A DNA stretch of 64,000 bases from Ancylobacter sp. IITR112 (lineage in GTDB: Bacteria; Pseudomonadota; Alphaproteobacteria; Rhizobiales; Xanthobacteraceae): NCBI RefSeq assembly GCF_041415945.1, contig NZ_JBGCUS010000001.1:1116001-1180000 (forward strand). Direction: 5' to 3'. Below, in pieces: positions 19,701 to 28,928 of this stretch. The notes beneath the pieces were generated by a model. It did no database searches and was not told where the DNA came from. It saw only the letters and a program-made list of their open reading frames with translations. Position 1 is the first letter of the stretch, and every line of letters starts with the position of its first letter. A program made the position numbers and the translations under genes.

Positions 19701-19958
19701 CAGGCCACCTTCCACGGCACGCTGGGCTGGCGGCACGCCTTCGGCGATGTCATCCCCACCCAGACCCAATCCTTCCTGATCGGCGGACTGCCCTTCACGG
19801 TGAGCGGCGCGCCGCTCGGCGAGGACGTTGCGGTGGTCGAGGCGGGGCTGGAGATGGTCCTGACGCCCGCCGTCTCGCTCAACATCGCCTATGGTGGACA
19901 GTTCGGCGATGGCTTCAGCCAGAACGGGCTCACCGCCGCGCTGAGCATGCGTTTCTAA
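16719..19958 (+). CDS. PAP2-family acid phosphatase fused to an autotransporter beta-domain
   Basis: A 1079-residue type V secretion protein. A signal peptide ends after Ala36 (PRTALA). The passenger's first part is a PAP2/class A acid phosphatase-like domain (about 40-440): the motif PSGH is P233-H236, and SRX5HX3D is intact (S268, R269, H275, D279). The RP of the first motif is R183-P184, but the Lys expected seven residues earlier is Gly176. A beta-helix with a PATR-like repeat (STYTGGTGVLGGTLAV, near 485) leads to a 12-strand-type barrel (about 808-1079) ending in Phe. The start at 16719 follows a purine-rich site. It should display phosphatase at the cell surface. Confidence 0.9.
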   Translation: MVYRHGDDGRFHFQLVSAGVAFAAALVLTLPRTALAGSGCDSIHSCNVELLENFAAFQHEEAGLAILEQNLATEESIYASSTSEQKLLAAINSQLQGNVPYYNIWNLARPDLSYLFNQGSLLSPGTNFPTGSAYVTIIEQALDVTGPVAGEMKTHFAEDPDRASYSVYGVLPQYAGEAAGDPRPFVVSEAINGAPWTVQQTSALAVTIQQSSDVPPRYQAQNWGGYVDSPAFPSGHSTAGNTLSILTGILAPQYYKDFLMAGIDFGLSRNIFGVHYPLDVIGGRLIATYNLAMWLNGTDYGVGTADVAGASASLQAYIGSGGSSPYAGACRENVVACIRAGAIPTADQFREARDLYTYYMTYGLPDFSDTGEAPVVPEGAEVLIATRFPYLDAAQRREVLATTEIASGSAFDNGSGWARLNLYAAADGFGALNCGGEGAEDCTQTIEMDASAGGYMAFDVWANDMTGDGRLELAGDGILVLVGESTYTGGTGVLGGTLAVTGSLFGAVDVAPGAFFYNAGTVDSAAVVNEGTTLNDGLIDGNVLSSGEFGNNGRVSGNVESSGLFFGSGTIGGTLDITGGIIAPGNSVGTVEVEGDVQLAAGTTYQAELARDGADLIVAGGAASINGAVLDLVVAPGTILGLRQYTILSAESGVDGTFALAGGDPPAAYPFLDMGVNYGEDSVVVQTFRSSLPFAALALTPNQRAAARSLDSAPLDSALGDAVLSLNASTAPAGFAALSGAAGASVKSVLLNDSIFLRAAVIDRLRTADTPAAASAGIAVAPLAYAAPSVPAVALPMKAPPPVASPSSALWAQAFGAWSSYDGNANARGLDSNTGGFLIGGDTRVEDWRVGMFGGYSSTSFDSTADAATGSSENWHIGAYAGRSWDALALRTGLAYSWQDVDLSRTVALPGFVGAAKADHNAGTFQAFGELAYGLDAGMVRLEPFGNLAYVQLHTDGYTETGSSAALRVDGSTTQTTFSTLGLRLAAPLPSAAMQATFHGTLGWRHAFGDVIPTQTQSFLIGGLPFTVSGAPLGEDVAVVEAGLEMVLTPAVSLNIAYGGQFGDGFSQNGLTAALSMRF

Positions 19959-19981
19959 GCGCGCGCTCGCCCGGCGCGCCC

Positions 19982-20593
19982 TCAGCCATCATAGGGCCAC
20001 GCCTTGAACGCCTCCTGCGCCTCGGCATGGGCGGCGAGGCGGGCCGCGGCGGGGAAGGCGTCGGCGGGCAGCACGTCGGGGATCATCCGCGTGGTGAAGG
20101 TCCAGGCGATGGCGGCGGTGATGTCGGCCTGCATCGGTGCCGGGCCGAACATCCAGCCCTCCGCAGTGCCGATCTCCTCGTCCAGCAGACGGTAGGCGGC
20201 GAAAAGCTGCTCCTGCACCCGGTCGAGCCAGGGCTGGTGCCGCTTCTCCGCCGGGCGCAACTGGTGCTCATAGACGATCTGCACGCTCTTCTCGCAGGCG
20301 GCGAGCGCAAGGCCGACGATGCGCTGGGCGCGGGCGTGTTGCCCCGCATCCTCGGGTGAGAGCGACCGGCCTGCGAGCTTTTCCGCATGTTCGAGGATAA
20401 GCGTCGAGTCCATCAGCACGACCCCGCCATCCGTCACCAGCGACGGCGCCTTGACCACGGGATTGACCTCCTGAAACCGCGGGTAGTGGCGGAACACCGA
20501 CACGGACTCATGCGTGAATGGCAGCCCCAGATAGGTCAGCGACACCGCGACGCGGCGCACATAGGGCGAATCGAGCATGCCGACGAGATGCAT
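19982..20593 (-). CDS. Glutathione S-transferase family protein
   Basis: A 203-residue cytosolic GST. The N-terminal thioredoxin-like domain (1-80) shows SPYVRRVAVSLTYLGLPFTHESV, the cis-Pro segment VVKAPSLV and the Glu/Ser-type glutathione-binding turn MDSTLILEHAEKL. An all-helical C-terminal domain follows (ADITAAIAWTF near 155). AAGGA upstream supports the start at 20593 over a longer frame. The Ser/Cys catalytic residue is not obvious, so the activity is open. It is convergent with the autotransporter and divergent from prfB. Confidence 0.88.
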   Translation of the reverse strand: MHLVGMLDSPYVRRVAVSLTYLGLPFTHESVSVFRHYPRFQEVNPVVKAPSLVTDGGVVLMDSTLILEHAEKLAGRSLSPEDAGQHARAQRIVGLALAACEKSVQIVYEHQLRPAEKRHQPWLDRVQEQLFAAYRLLDEEIGTAEGWMFGPAPMQADITAAIAWTFTTRMIPDVLPADAFPAAARLAAHAEAQEAFKAWPYDG

Positions 20594-20685
20594 CTGGTGT
20601 TCCTTGTTCCGGAGTTTGCCCCATCCTAGGGCCACCATTGCCACCCGCAAGCCGCTTCCCGTGCGCGCCGCGGAGAGCGGGGGCG

Positions 20686-20714
20686 TTTACACCTTGGGGC
20701 AACGCCTCTATTTT
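20686..20714 (+). promoter_or_regulatory. Promoter of prfB
   Basis: TTTACA (20686-20691), a 17-base spacer and TATTTT (20709-20714) make a good sigma-70-type promoter, with the start near 20722 and a short leader of about 28 bases before the ATG at 20750. Confidence 0.55.
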
Positions 20715-20749
20715 CCGCCGCCTTCAACGTCCTATCGAGAGTAGCCATC

Positions 20750-21880
20750 ATGCGCGCCGAGCTCGCCGCGAGCGTCGACGAAATCCGGGAAGCCGCCAAA
20801 TTGCTGCGGCAGCACATTGATTTCGACCGTTCCAAGGCCCGCCTTGCCGAGCTGAACGCGCTCGCCGAGGACCCCAATCTGTGGAACGACCCCGAGCGGG
20901 CGCAGAAGCTGATGCAGGAGCGCGGCACGCTCGAGGACGGGCTCGGCGCGCTGGAGCGTATCGAGCGCGAACTGGCGGACAATGTCGAGCTGATCGAGCT
21001 CGGCGAAGCCGAGGGCGACGCTTCCATCGTCGACGAGGCCACGGCCGCGCTCACGCGGCTCAAGGCCGAGGTCGCCCGCCGGCAGCTCGAAGCCCTGCTC
21101 TCCGGCGAGGCGGATGCCAATGACAGCTATCTCGAAGTCCATGCCGGTGCCGGCGGCACCGACAGCCAGGACTGGGCGCTGATGCTGCTGCGCATGTATA
21201 CGCGCTGGGCGGAAGGGCGCGGCTTCAAGGTGGAACTGGTGGACGAGCAGGCGGGCGAAACCGCCGGGCTCAAATCTGCGACCATTCTGGTGAAGGGGCA
21301 TAATGCCTATGGCTGGATGAAGACCGAGGCCGGGGTGCACCGGCTGGTGCGTATCTCGCCTTTCGATTCCAATGCCCGCCGCCAGACCTCCTTCGCCAGC
21401 GTCGACGTGTATCCCGTCATCGACGACCGCATCGTCGTCGACATCAAGGAAAGCGACCTGCGCATCGATACGATGCGCTCCGGCGGCGCGGGCGGCCAGC
21501 ACGTGAACAAGACCGAATCCGCTGTGCGATTCACCCATATTCCCACCGGCATCGCCGTGGTGGCGCAGGGTGATCGCTCGCAGCACAAGAACCGCGCCAC
21601 GGCGTGGGAGATGCTGCGCGCCAAGCTCTATGAGATGGAGCTGAAGAAGCGCGAGGCGCAGGCCGCCGCCGATCAGGCAGCCAAGACCGATATCGGCTGG
21701 GGCCACCAGATCCGCTCCTATGTGTTGCAGCCCTACCAGTTGGTGAAGGATCTCCGCACCGGGGTTACGTCCGGCACGCCGCAGGAAGTGCTGGACGGCG
21801 ATCTCGATCCGTTCATGGAAGCGGCGCTGGCGCAGCGCGCCTATGGCGGCGGGCCGGCAAGCGTTGAGGACGTGGACTGA
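20750..21880 (+). CDS. prfB: Peptide chain release factor 2
   Basis: A 376-residue RF2 that releases peptides at UGA and UAA. The GGQ motif lies in [14 protein letters not shown] (about residue 250), and the SPF anticodon-like motif in [11 protein letters not shown] (about 205). The N-terminal coiled-coil domain is full length. No in-frame stop or CUU-UGA slip site is present, so this copy needs no programmed +1 frameshift, unlike the E. coli gene. It is preceded by its own promoter, separate from mrcA. Confidence 0.98.
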   Translation: MRAELAASVDEIREAAKLLRQHIDFDRSKARLAELNALAEDPNLWNDPERAQKLMQERGTLEDGLGALERIERELADNVELIELGEAEGDASIVDEATAALTRLKAEVARRQLEALLSGEADANDSYLEVHAGAGGTDSQDWALMLLRMYTRWAEGRGFKVELVDEQAGETAGLKSATILVKGHNAYGWMKTEAGVHRLVRISPFDSNARRQTSFASVDVYPVIDDRIVVDIKESDLRIDTMRSGGAGGQHVNKTESAVRFTHIPTGIAVVAQGDRSQHKNRATAWEMLRAKLYEMELKKREAQAAADQAAKTDIGWGHQIRSYVLQPYQLVKDLRTGVTSGTPQEVLDGDLDPFMEAALAQRAYGGGPASVEDVD

Positions 21881-21903
21881 TCCGGCCGCGTCGGCCGGTG
21901 CCC

Positions 21904-21934
21904 GGGGCGCCCCAGTGGCGCCCCGCCTTGGTTT
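21904..21934. terminator. Terminator between convergent prfB and bcp
   Basis: GGGGCGCC (21904-21911) and GGCGCCCC (21917-21924) form a perfect 8-bp stem with a 5-base loop, followed on the plus strand by GCCTTGGTTT. A smaller CCGGCC hairpin lies just before it. It lies in the 64-base gap between the two stops. Confidence 0.55.
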
Positions 21935-21944
21935 CGTCGGGCCG

Positions 21945-22412
21945 TCACAGCGCCTGCGCGGCGGCGAGCACCTCGTCGGCATGGCCGGCGACCTTCACCT
22001 TCGGCCAGAGCCGGGCGACCTTGCCTTCGGCGTCGATCAGCACGGTGGTGCGCTCCACGCCCATATATTTCTTGCCGTACATGGATTTCTCGGTCCACAC
22101 GCCATAGGCCTCGAGCATGGCATGGCTCTCGTCACCGGCGAGGGGGAAGGTCAGGCCTTCCTTGGCCCGAAACTTGACGAGCGCCTTGTCCGGGTCGGGC
22201 GAGACGCCGACCACCCGCGTGTCGGCGGCGTCGAAGGCGGCCTTCAGCCGGTTGAAATCATGCGCTTCCACCGTGCAGCCGGAGGTGCCGGCCTTGGGGT
22301 AGAAATAGAGCACCAGCTTCCGGCCCCGGCAGCCGGCGAGCGACAGCACCTCGCCCGAATCGGTGGTTAAAGTGAAGTCGGGCGCGGGGGTGCCTACGGC
22401 AATCTCGGTCAT
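21945..22412 (-). CDS. bcp: Thioredoxin-dependent thiol peroxidase (Bcp/PrxQ), one-Cys form
   Basis: A 155-residue peroxiredoxin Q. The peroxidatic cysteine is in FYPKAGTSGCTVEAHDF. In two-Cys Bcp proteins a resolving Cys sits five residues after it, where this protein has His, so it is predicted to rely on another thiol for recycling. The YMGVERTTVLID segment and DFTLTTDSGEVL start are typical. The ATG at 22412 is chosen; the longer frame adds an unrelated basic stretch. It removes hydrogen and lipid peroxides in the cytoplasm. Confidence 0.95.
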   Translation of the reverse strand: MTEIAVGTPAPDFTLTTDSGEVLSLAGCRGRKLVLYFYPKAGTSGCTVEAHDFNRLKAAFDAADTRVVGVSPDPDKALVKFRAKEGLTFPLAGDESHAMLEAYGVWTEKSMYGKKYMGVERTTVLIDAEGKVARLWPKVKVAGHADEVLAAAQAL

Positions 22413-22606
22413 GTGCCTTCCTTTCGGCGTGTTTGGGGGTGATCGGCTGAAGCGGTGTGTTGCGGGACGGGAGCGTGCCGGCCGATGCGCAGGCTTCGCC
22501 AATTGTGCCGGTCGATCAGCGGGATGTCAGCATGCGCGTGGATAAGGTGTCGCCCCCCGGCGCACACCCGGGCATTATGCTCCGGACTCAAGGATTCGTG
22601 CCGTAG

Positions 22607-25600
22607 ATGAGAGAGCAGACGACGCACAGGTCGCCGACGGCCGGCAGGCGCCATGTGAAGCGCCTTCGCGTCAAGCGACCGCCGAAGGTCTGCGCTGCCC
22701 CCGTGCGCCGGCGGCGGCGCTGGCTGCGCCTGTGTGCCTGGTCGGGTGGCTCGGCCTTTCTCGTCGCCGCCTTCGCCACTGCCAGCGTCTATTTTCTGTT
22801 CAGCGCCGGCGTGCTCACCGTCGACATGGCGCGGCCCTATGTCGAGCGCACGCTGGAAGCGAGGCTCGGCGCCGGGCGCACGGTGCAGATCGGCGCCATC
22901 ATCGCCGAGCGCGCCGAGAGCGGCGGCATCGTCCTGCACGCCAACGACATCACGGTGCGCGACGATGACGGCGATGTCATCGCCACCGCGCCACAGGCCG
23001 AAGTGGCGCTTCAGGATAGCTGGCTGCCCTGGCTGATGCAGCCGGAGCGGGTCGATCTGGTGGGCGTGCGGCTGAATGTGTTCATCGACGCGCAGGGCCA
23101 ACTGGCGATCTCCGCCGAGGCCGATGCCGCTGACGGCGCCCGTGCCCAGCCCAAGCTGCTCGCCACCGTGCCGACGGCCGAACCAGCCGCGGCCGGGGAG
23201 GCGCCGGCGGCTAGCGCCGGCGAACCCGCCGCCGCGCCGGCGCCGCAGGTGACGACGCCCTTCGGCCCGCTGCGCCTTGCCAGCCTCGCCGCGCTGGCCC
23301 GCCAGTTCGACCAGGGAGGGCTCGACGGCGGCACGCTGAGCGAGATCGGTCTCAAGGAGGGCATCGTCGTCATCCGCAACGAGGCCAGCGGGCGGGAATG
23401 GACCTTCGACGATATCGACCTGTCGCTGTCGCGGCCGGCGGAAGGCGGCATCACCTTCGACATCAAGGCGGGCGGCATGGACGGTCCCTGGTCGGCCCGT
23501 GCCACGCTCGGCTCGCTGGTGGACGGGCGCCGCGATCTGGAGCTTCAGGTGCGCGATCTCGCGCCGCGCGACCTGCTGATCGCCGCCGGCAAGGCGGGGG
23601 CGGACATTCTCGCCACCTCGCCGCTGTCGGCGGACCTCTCCGCCACCATCGACGCGCGGGGCGTGGTGCTCGCCACCAGCGGGCGTCTGGCGGCCGGCGC
23701 CGGTGAGCTGCAGCTCGGCTCGGATGAGGAAGGGCGCATGCTGATCGACGAGGCGGTGCTCGCCTTCACGCTCGATCCGGCGGCGCGCCGGATCAATCTC
23801 ACCTCCGTCACCGCGCAGGCCGGCCCCTTCGGCATGGACCTTGCCGGCACGGTGGAGATTCCCGCCGACCCCGTCAGTCCCTGGCGGCTTCACACCCAGA
23901 CCGCCCGCGCCAGCTTCCTCGGCGGCGGGCCGCACCAGAACGAGGTGCCGCCCTTTGTGCTGGACGACATCGTGATGGATCTCTCCTTTGATCCGGTGGC
24001 GCAGCGCGCCAGCATCGAGCGGGGTGATCTCAAGGGTCCGCAGGGCGGCATCACGCTGGGCGGTGTGCTGGAGCTGGCCGGCCCCAAGCCCTCCCTGTCG
24101 ATGAACGTAACCGCCACCCCGATGTCGGCGACCTCGCTCATCCGTCTGTGGCCGGCGGTGGCTGCACCTGCGCCGCGCAAATGGGTTTATGACCATCTGA
24201 TCTCCGGCGATGTCAGCGCGGCCAGCATCTTCTTCAACGCTCCGCTCGATTCCATCGGCAAAAAGAACAATCCCCTCGCCGATGACGGCCTGCACATCGC
24301 CATCACCGGTACCAAGGGGCGCTTCATCCCGGTTCCCGGCCTGCCGCCGGTGATCGACGCCGATGTGGTGGTCAAGATCACCGGCCGCACGGCGCATGTG
24401 ACGGTGGCCAAGGCGGCGATGGAGACCCCGGGCGAGCGCCGGCTCGAGATCGGCGAGAGCATCTTCGACATCTCCGACACGGCCCCGCCCCAGCCGGAAG
24501 GCAAGGTTCAGGTCAAGGTCAGCGGACCGGCGGCGGCGGCGATCGAACTCGCCGCCATCCCGCCGCTGCGCGGCCCGACCTATGTGCCGGTCGACCCGCA
24601 GAACGTGTCCGGTACGATCGAGGGCACGGCACAGATCAGCATCAAGCTCTCCGACAACATCCAACCGGCCGATGTCGATTACGCCTTCGACGCCACGCTG
24701 AGCGATTTCGCGGCCGCCAAGATGGTGCTGAACCAGAACCTTACCGACGCCACGGTGCGCGCCTTCATCACCCAGGCGGCGACGGTGGCTCGCGGCGAGG
24801 GCAAGTTCGGCGGCGCGCCGGCCAGCTTCGAATTTAACCGTCCCGCCGTCGGCGATGTCACCTTCGCGGTTGCCGCCTCGCTCGACGATACGGCGCGGCA
24901 GAAGCTCGGCTTCGACATTCCCGGCATGCTCGGGCCGCTCGGCGTCAAGCTGTCGGGCGAGGTCGGGCCCAAGGCGAAGACGGTGGATGTCGAGCTTGAC
25001 CTTACCAAGGTCAAGCTGCTCGACCTCGTGCCGGGCTGGACCAAGCCGGCGGGCAAGCCGGCGCGGATGACCGCGACGGCGCATATCACCGACAAGGTGA
25101 TCCGGCTCGACGATCTCGCGGTGTCGGGGCAGGGCGTGGACATTCGCGGCACGGTCGAGCTTGATCCCAAGGGCGGGGTGCTGAGCGCCAACCTGCCGAC
25201 CTTCAAGCTCGCCGATGGCGACAAGGCCAATGTGAAGCTGGAGAATGTCGACGGCACCTACAAGGTGACGGTGCGCGGCGATGTCATCGAGGCGCGCGCC
25301 TTCCTCAAGCAGGTTACCGACACGCCCCCCAGCGGGCCCGGCACGGCCCGCCCGCCCGATATTGATCTTGACGTGAAGCTTGGCGTCGTCGCTGGCAATA
25401 ATGGCGAGACCATGCGGGATGTCGCGCTGCTGCTCTCGCGGCGCAATGGCGAGCTACGGACTTTTTCCCTCGGCGCGCTGGTCGGCCGTTCCGGCGGCGT
25501 GACCGGCGAACTCACGGCACAGGGCAATGGCCGTCCGCAATTGCGCGTCGCCACCAGCGACGCCGGCGCGCTGCTGCGCTTCATTGATCTTTACCCGAAA

Positions 25601-26158
25601 ATCTATGGCGGCGATCTCTGGGTCGATATCGACGCCCCCGGCGGCGGCCGGCCGCAGAGCGGCGTGATCAATGTCCGCGATTTCGTCATTCGCGGCGAGG
25701 CGGGGCTCGACCGGCTGATCGCCGCCGCGCCGCAGACCGGCCGCGACGGGCGCCCGCAGCCGGGTTCGGCCATCTCCTTCCGCAAGCTGCAGGTGAATTT
25801 CCAGCGTTCCGCCCAGCAGATCACGCTGCGCGACGGCGCGATCTGGGGTCCGTCGATCGGCTCGACCTTCGACGGCACACTCGATCTCGCCAATGACCGT
25901 GTGTCGGTGCGCGGCACCTATGTCCCGGCCTATGGGCTGAACAATCTGTTCAGCCGGCTGCCGGTCGTCGGTTTCTTCCTCGGCGGCGGACCCAATGAGG
26001 GGCTGGTCGGCGTGACCTATGAGATCGTCGGCCCGGTGTCCGGCCCGACGCTGCGGGTCAATCCGATCTCGGCGGTGGCGCCCGGCTTCCTGCGCAAGAT
26101 CTTCGAGTTCCGCCAGGCGCCGGACCCGACCCCGCCGGCGGTGATCCCGACCCGGTAG
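22607..26158 (+). CDS. Large AsmA-like/DUF3971 envelope protein
   Basis: An 1183-residue protein. A very basic N-terminus (about 1-38) precedes a single transmembrane helix (about 40-62), leaving a large periplasmic part. Beta-rich repeats follow (VDLVGVRLNVFIDAQGQL, FVLDDIVMDLSFDPVAQRASIERGDLKGP), with a C-terminal AsmA_2-like end (YVPAYGLNNLFSRLPVVGFFLGGG). The pattern matches YhdP/TamB-type bridge proteins that carry phospholipid to the outer membrane; that function is inferred from the family. It stands alone, divergent from bcp and convergent with tyrS. Confidence 0.88.
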   Translation: MREQTTHRSPTAGRRHVKRLRVKRPPKVCAAPVRRRRRWLRLCAWSGGSAFLVAAFATASVYFLFSAGVLTVDMARPYVERTLEARLGAGRTVQIGAIIAERAESGGIVLHANDITVRDDDGDVIATAPQAEVALQDSWLPWLMQPERVDLVGVRLNVFIDAQGQLAISAEADAADGARAQPKLLATVPTAEPAAAGEAPAASAGEPAAAPAPQVTTPFGPLRLASLAALARQFDQGGLDGGTLSEIGLKEGIVVIRNEASGREWTFDDIDLSLSRPAEGGITFDIKAGGMDGPWSARATLGSLVDGRRDLELQVRDLAPRDLLIAAGKAGADILATSPLSADLSATIDARGVVLATSGRLAAGAGELQLGSDEEGRMLIDEAVLAFTLDPAARRINLTSVTAQAGPFGMDLAGTVEIPADPVSPWRLHTQTARASFLGGGPHQNEVPPFVLDDIVMDLSFDPVAQRASIERGDLKGPQGGITLGGVLELAGPKPSLSMNVTATPMSATSLIRLWPAVAAPAPRKWVYDHLISGDVSAASIFFNAPLDSIGKKNNPLADDGLHIAITGTKGRFIPVPGLPPVIDADVVVKITGRTAHVTVAKAAMETPGERRLEIGESIFDISDTAPPQPEGKVQVKVSGPAAAAIELAAIPPLRGPTYVPVDPQNVSGTIEGTAQISIKLSDNIQPADVDYAFDATLSDFAAAKMVLNQNLTDATVRAFITQAATVARGEGKFGGAPASFEFNRPAVGDVTFAVAASLDDTARQKLGFDIPGMLGPLGVKLSGEVGPKAKTVDVELDLTKVKLLDLVPGWTKPAGKPARMTATAHITDKVIRLDDLAVSGQGVDIRGTVELDPKGGVLSANLPTFKLADGDKANVKLENVDGTYKVTVRGDVIEARAFLKQVTDTPPSGPGTARPPDIDLDVKLGVVAGNNGETMRDVALLLSRRNGELRTFSLGALVGRSGGVTGELTAQGNGRPQLRVATSDAGALLRFIDLYPKIYGGDLWVDIDAPGGGRPQSGVINVRDFVIRGEAGLDRLIAAAPQTGRDGRPQPGSAISFRKLQVNFQRSAQQITLRDGAIWGPSIGSTFDGTLDLANDRVSVRGTYVPAYGLNNLFSRLPVVGFFLGGGPNEGLVGVTYEIVGPVSGPTLRVNPISAVAPGFLRKIFEFRQAPDPTPPAVIPTR

Positions 26159-26184
26159 GCATGGCCACGACCGTCAAACGCTCG

Positions 26185-26258
26185 TCATCCCCGGGCTTGG
26201 CCCGGGGATGAATTTGGCCGCGTGACACGAAGACGTGGATGGCCGGGTCGAGCCCGGC
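26185..26258. repeat. Intergenic palindromic repeat, family C
   Basis: TCATCCCCGGG (26185-26195) and CCCGGGGATGA (26201-26211) form a perfect 11-bp stem with a 5-base loop. A second hairpin, GCCGGG/CCCGGC (26242-26258), follows. The unit resembles an arm of the inverted repeat at 6615-6696. Confidence 0.65.
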
Positions 26259-26310
26259 AATGACATGCTTGAGGTTATGTCTGCCGTCGTCCCTTTTCAC
26301 CCGCACGCCG

Positions 26311-26406
26311 TCATCCCGGCATGGCCGTGAGGCCATATCCGGGATCGCGTGAAGGTGGAGCTTTTGTTGTAAGCGATCCCGGCTCCGCGCGCTTCGACCG
26401 GGATGA
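26311..26406. repeat. Intergenic palindromic repeat, family A
   Basis: The unit begins TCATCCCGG (26311-26319) and ends CCGGGATGA (26398-26406). Inside are a second inverted pair, GGGATCGC and GCGATCCC, and a small GGCC palindrome. The same layout occurs at 37758, 46290 and 53170, and partly at 33342. It lies between the convergent asmA-like and tyrS genes. Confidence 0.75.
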
Positions 26407-26416
26407 TGGCTGAAGG

Positions 26417-27676
26417 TCAGACCGGCTTCAGCAGCACATGCTTCTTCTTGCCGAGCGAGAGCTTGATGACGCCCTCGGGGGTGAGGTCGCGCTCGGTCAG
26501 CACCGCCTTCTCGTCGGTGACGGTGGCATCGTTGACCTTCAGCCCGCCGCCCTTCACCTGGCGACGCGCTTCGCCATTGGAGGCGACGAGGCCGCTTTTC
26601 TCGGCGAAGGCGGCGAGCACGCCGATGCCGGCCGCGAGTTCCGCCGCCGGCACGTCGACGGTCGGCAGGTCGGCGGCGATGCCGCCTTCCTCGAAGGTCT
26701 TGCGCGCCGTCTCCGCCGCCGCCTCGGCCGCCGCGCGGCCGTGGAGCAGGGCGGTGATCTCGGTGGCGAGCAGCTTCTTTACCTCGTTGATGGCGGCGCC
26801 CTTCGCCTCCTGCGCGAGGCGCGCGATCTCGTCCATCGGCAGGGTGGTGTAGAGCTTGAGGAAGCGCTCGACGTCGGCGTCCTCGGTGTTGCGCCAGTAC
26901 TGCCAGAACTCGTAGGGGCCGAGCATGTCGGCGTTCAGCCACACCGCGCCATTGACCGACTTGCCCATCTTGGCGCCGGAGGCGGTGGTCAGCAGCGGCG
27001 AGGTCAGCGCGTAGAGCTGCTTCGTGCCCATGCGGTGGCCGAGGTCGATGCCGTTGACGATGTTGCCCCACTGATCCGAGCCGCCCATCTGCAGCCGCAC
27101 ATCATAGCGCTTGGCCAGTTCGACGAAGTCATAGGCCTGCAGGATCATGTAGTTGAATTCAAGGAAGGAGAGCGACTGCTCGCGGTCCAGCCGCGTTTTC
27201 ACACTGTCGAAGGACAGCATGCGGTTGACCGAGAAGTGCCGGCCGACATCGCGCAGGAACTCGAGATAGTTGAGCCCGCGCAGCCATTCCGCATTGTTGA
27301 TCATCAGCGCGTCGGTTGGGCCCTCGCCATAGGTGAGGTAGTTGGAGAAGACGCGCTTGATCGAGGCGATGTTGGCCTCGATCGTCTCCACCGTCATGAG
27401 CTGGCGCGCATCGTCCTTGAAGGAGGGATCGCCGACCATGCCGGTGCCGCCGCCCATCAGCGAGACGGCGCGGTGGCCGGTCTTCTGCAGCCAGTGCAGC
27501 ATCATGATCTGGATCAGACCGCCCGCATGCAGGCTCGGCGCGGTGGGGTCGAAGCCGATATAGGCGGTCACCGTTTCCTTGGCGAAGAGGTCGTCGAGAC
27601 CCTGTTCATCGGAGATCTGATGAATGAAGCCGCGCTCGCTGAGAGTGCGGAGGAAATCGGATTTGAAGCTGCTCAT
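26417..27676 (-). CDS. tyrS: Tyrosyl-tRNA synthetase
   Basis: A 419-residue class I synthetase that charges tRNA-Tyr. The HIGH-type motif is seen in [16 protein letters not shown] (LHAG), and the KMSKS loop as KMGKS in [14 protein letters not shown]. The tyrosine-binding stretch [17 protein letters not shown] is intact. The C-terminal 65 residues form an S4 RNA-binding domain ([17 protein letters not shown]). It is divergent from anmK, as is common in this order. Confidence 0.98.
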   Translation of the reverse strand: MSSFKSDFLRTLSERGFIHQISDEQGLDDLFAKETVTAYIGFDPTAPSLHAGGLIQIMMLHWLQKTGHRAVSLMGGGTGMVGDPSFKDDARQLMTVETIEANIASIKRVFSNYLTYGEGPTDALMINNAEWLRGLNYLEFLRDVGRHFSVNRMLSFDSVKTRLDREQSLSFLEFNYMILQAYDFVELAKRYDVRLQMGGSDQWGNIVNGIDLGHRMGTKQLYALTSPLLTTASGAKMGKSVNGAVWLNADMLGPYEFWQYWRNTEDADVERFLKLYTTLPMDEIARLAQEAKGAAINEVKKLLATEITALLHGRAAAEAAAETARKTFEEGGIAADLPTVDVPAAELAAGIGVLAAFAEKSGLVASNGEARRQVKGGGLKVNDATVTDEKAVLTERDLTPEGVIKLSLGKKKHVLLKPV

Positions 27677-27784
27677 CTCGGGCCTGCGGACATCAACGCC
27701 ATGTTAGGATCGGCCGGTCATGTATCAGCTTCGCGCGCCAAACGCACCCCGCGCAGTGGCGGCGAGGCAGCGGGAGGAACGGCG

Positions 27785-28915
27785 GTGAAGGCGATCGGGC
27801 TGATGAGCGGCACCTCGCTCGACGGCGTCGACGTGGCGCTGATCAACACCGACGGCGAAACCGTCGCCAGCTTCGGCCCGGCTTCCACCTATCCCTACAG
27901 CGCTGACGACCGCGCCCTGTTCGTGGCCGCGCTGGAGGAAGCGCGCGCGCTGACCGACCGTGACGCCCGCCCGGGCGTTCTCGCCGCCGCCGAGGCGCGG
28001 CTGACAGAGCGGCATGTCGACGCTTTGGCCGCCTTCTTCGCGGCGCATCCCGAGCACCGCGATGTCGCCGTCTTGGGTTTCCACGGCCAGACCGTGCTGC
28101 ACCGCCCGGAGATTCGCCTCACCGTGCAGATTGGCGACGGCGCGGCGCTGGCGCGGGCGGCGCGGACGCTGACCGGACCGCCGGGGCCGACACTCGTCTA
28201 CGATCTGCGCGCCGCCGATGTCGCGGCGGGCGGGCAGGGAGCGCCGCTCGTTCCGGTCTATCACCGGGCGCTGGCGCGGGGGCTGGCGGATAAGGGCCCG
28301 TTGCTGGTGCTCAATCTCGGCGGGGTGGCCAACATCACCGCTCTGGACGGCGATGCCGATCCGATCGCCTGCGACACCGGCCCGGCCAATGCGCTGATCG
28401 ACGATTTCATGAAGGCCCGCACAGGCGAGCCGCTGGATCGCGACGGCGCGGCGGCGGCGGCGGGGCGCGTCGACGAAGCGGCGTTGGGACGGCTGCTGGA
28501 CCACCCCTTCTTCGCCCGCCGCCCGCCGAAATCGCTCGACCGCAATGAGTTCCGCGCCTGGGTGGAGGGACGGGCGGGACTCGACGCGATGCGAACGGAA
28601 GACGGCGCGGCCACGCTGACGGCGTTGACGGCGGCCTGCGTTGCCGCCGTGCTGGCGCATCTGCCGCGCCGGCCGCGACGGCTCATTGCTGCCGGGGGCG
28701 GGGCGCATAACCCGACGCTGCTGCGGATGCTCGGCGAGCGGCTCGGCCTGCCCGTCGACACCGCCGATGCGGTCGGCTGGTCGACCGACGCGCTGGAGGC
28801 ACAGGCCTTCGCCTTCCTCGCCGTGCGGGCGCTGCGCGGCCTGCCGCTCAGCTTCCCCACCACCACCGGCGTGCCGGCGCCACTGACCGGCGGCCGGATC
28901 ATCGCGCCGGCGTGA
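27785..28915 (+). CDS. anmK: Anhydro-N-acetylmuramic acid kinase
   Basis: A 376-residue AnmK that hydrolyses and phosphorylates 1,6-anhydroMurNAc to MurNAc-6-phosphate in cell-wall recycling. The ATP-binding [16 protein letters not shown] start, [21 protein letters not shown] and [13 protein letters not shown] are all diagnostic. The start is GTG at 27785, with GGGAGGAA 7 bases upstream; the open frame extends far upstream only because of GC-rich shadow sequence inside tyrS. A small hairpin region follows the stop. Confidence 0.96.
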   Translation: MKAIGLMSGTSLDGVDVALINTDGETVASFGPASTYPYSADDRALFVAALEEARALTDRDARPGVLAAAEARLTERHVDALAAFFAAHPEHRDVAVLGFHGQTVLHRPEIRLTVQIGDGAALARAARTLTGPPGPTLVYDLRAADVAAGGQGAPLVPVYHRALARGLADKGPLLVLNLGGVANITALDGDADPIACDTGPANALIDDFMKARTGEPLDRDGAAAAAGRVDEAALGRLLDHPFFARRPPKSLDRNEFRAWVEGRAGLDAMRTEDGAATLTALTAACVAAVLAHLPRRPRRLIAAGGGAHNPTLLRMLGERLGLPVDTADAVGWSTDALEAQAFAFLAVRALRGLPLSFPTTTGVPAPLTGGRIIAPA

Positions 28916-28928
28916 AGAGAAGCTGAAG

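Noticed and set aside
16617..19769. 1050-residue minus-strand frame opposite the autotransporter
   Set aside because: It is a GC-rich shadow: Gly/Arg/His-rich, no recognisable motifs, while the plus strand encodes a coherent signal peptide, phosphatase motifs and beta-barrel.
20750..20850. Programmed +1 frameshift in prfB
   Set aside because: The gene is one uninterrupted frame with no early TGA or CTT-TGA slip site.
22409..25084. 891-residue minus-strand frame opposite the AsmA-like gene
   Set aside because: No motifs, antisense composition, and it also overlaps the bcp start region.
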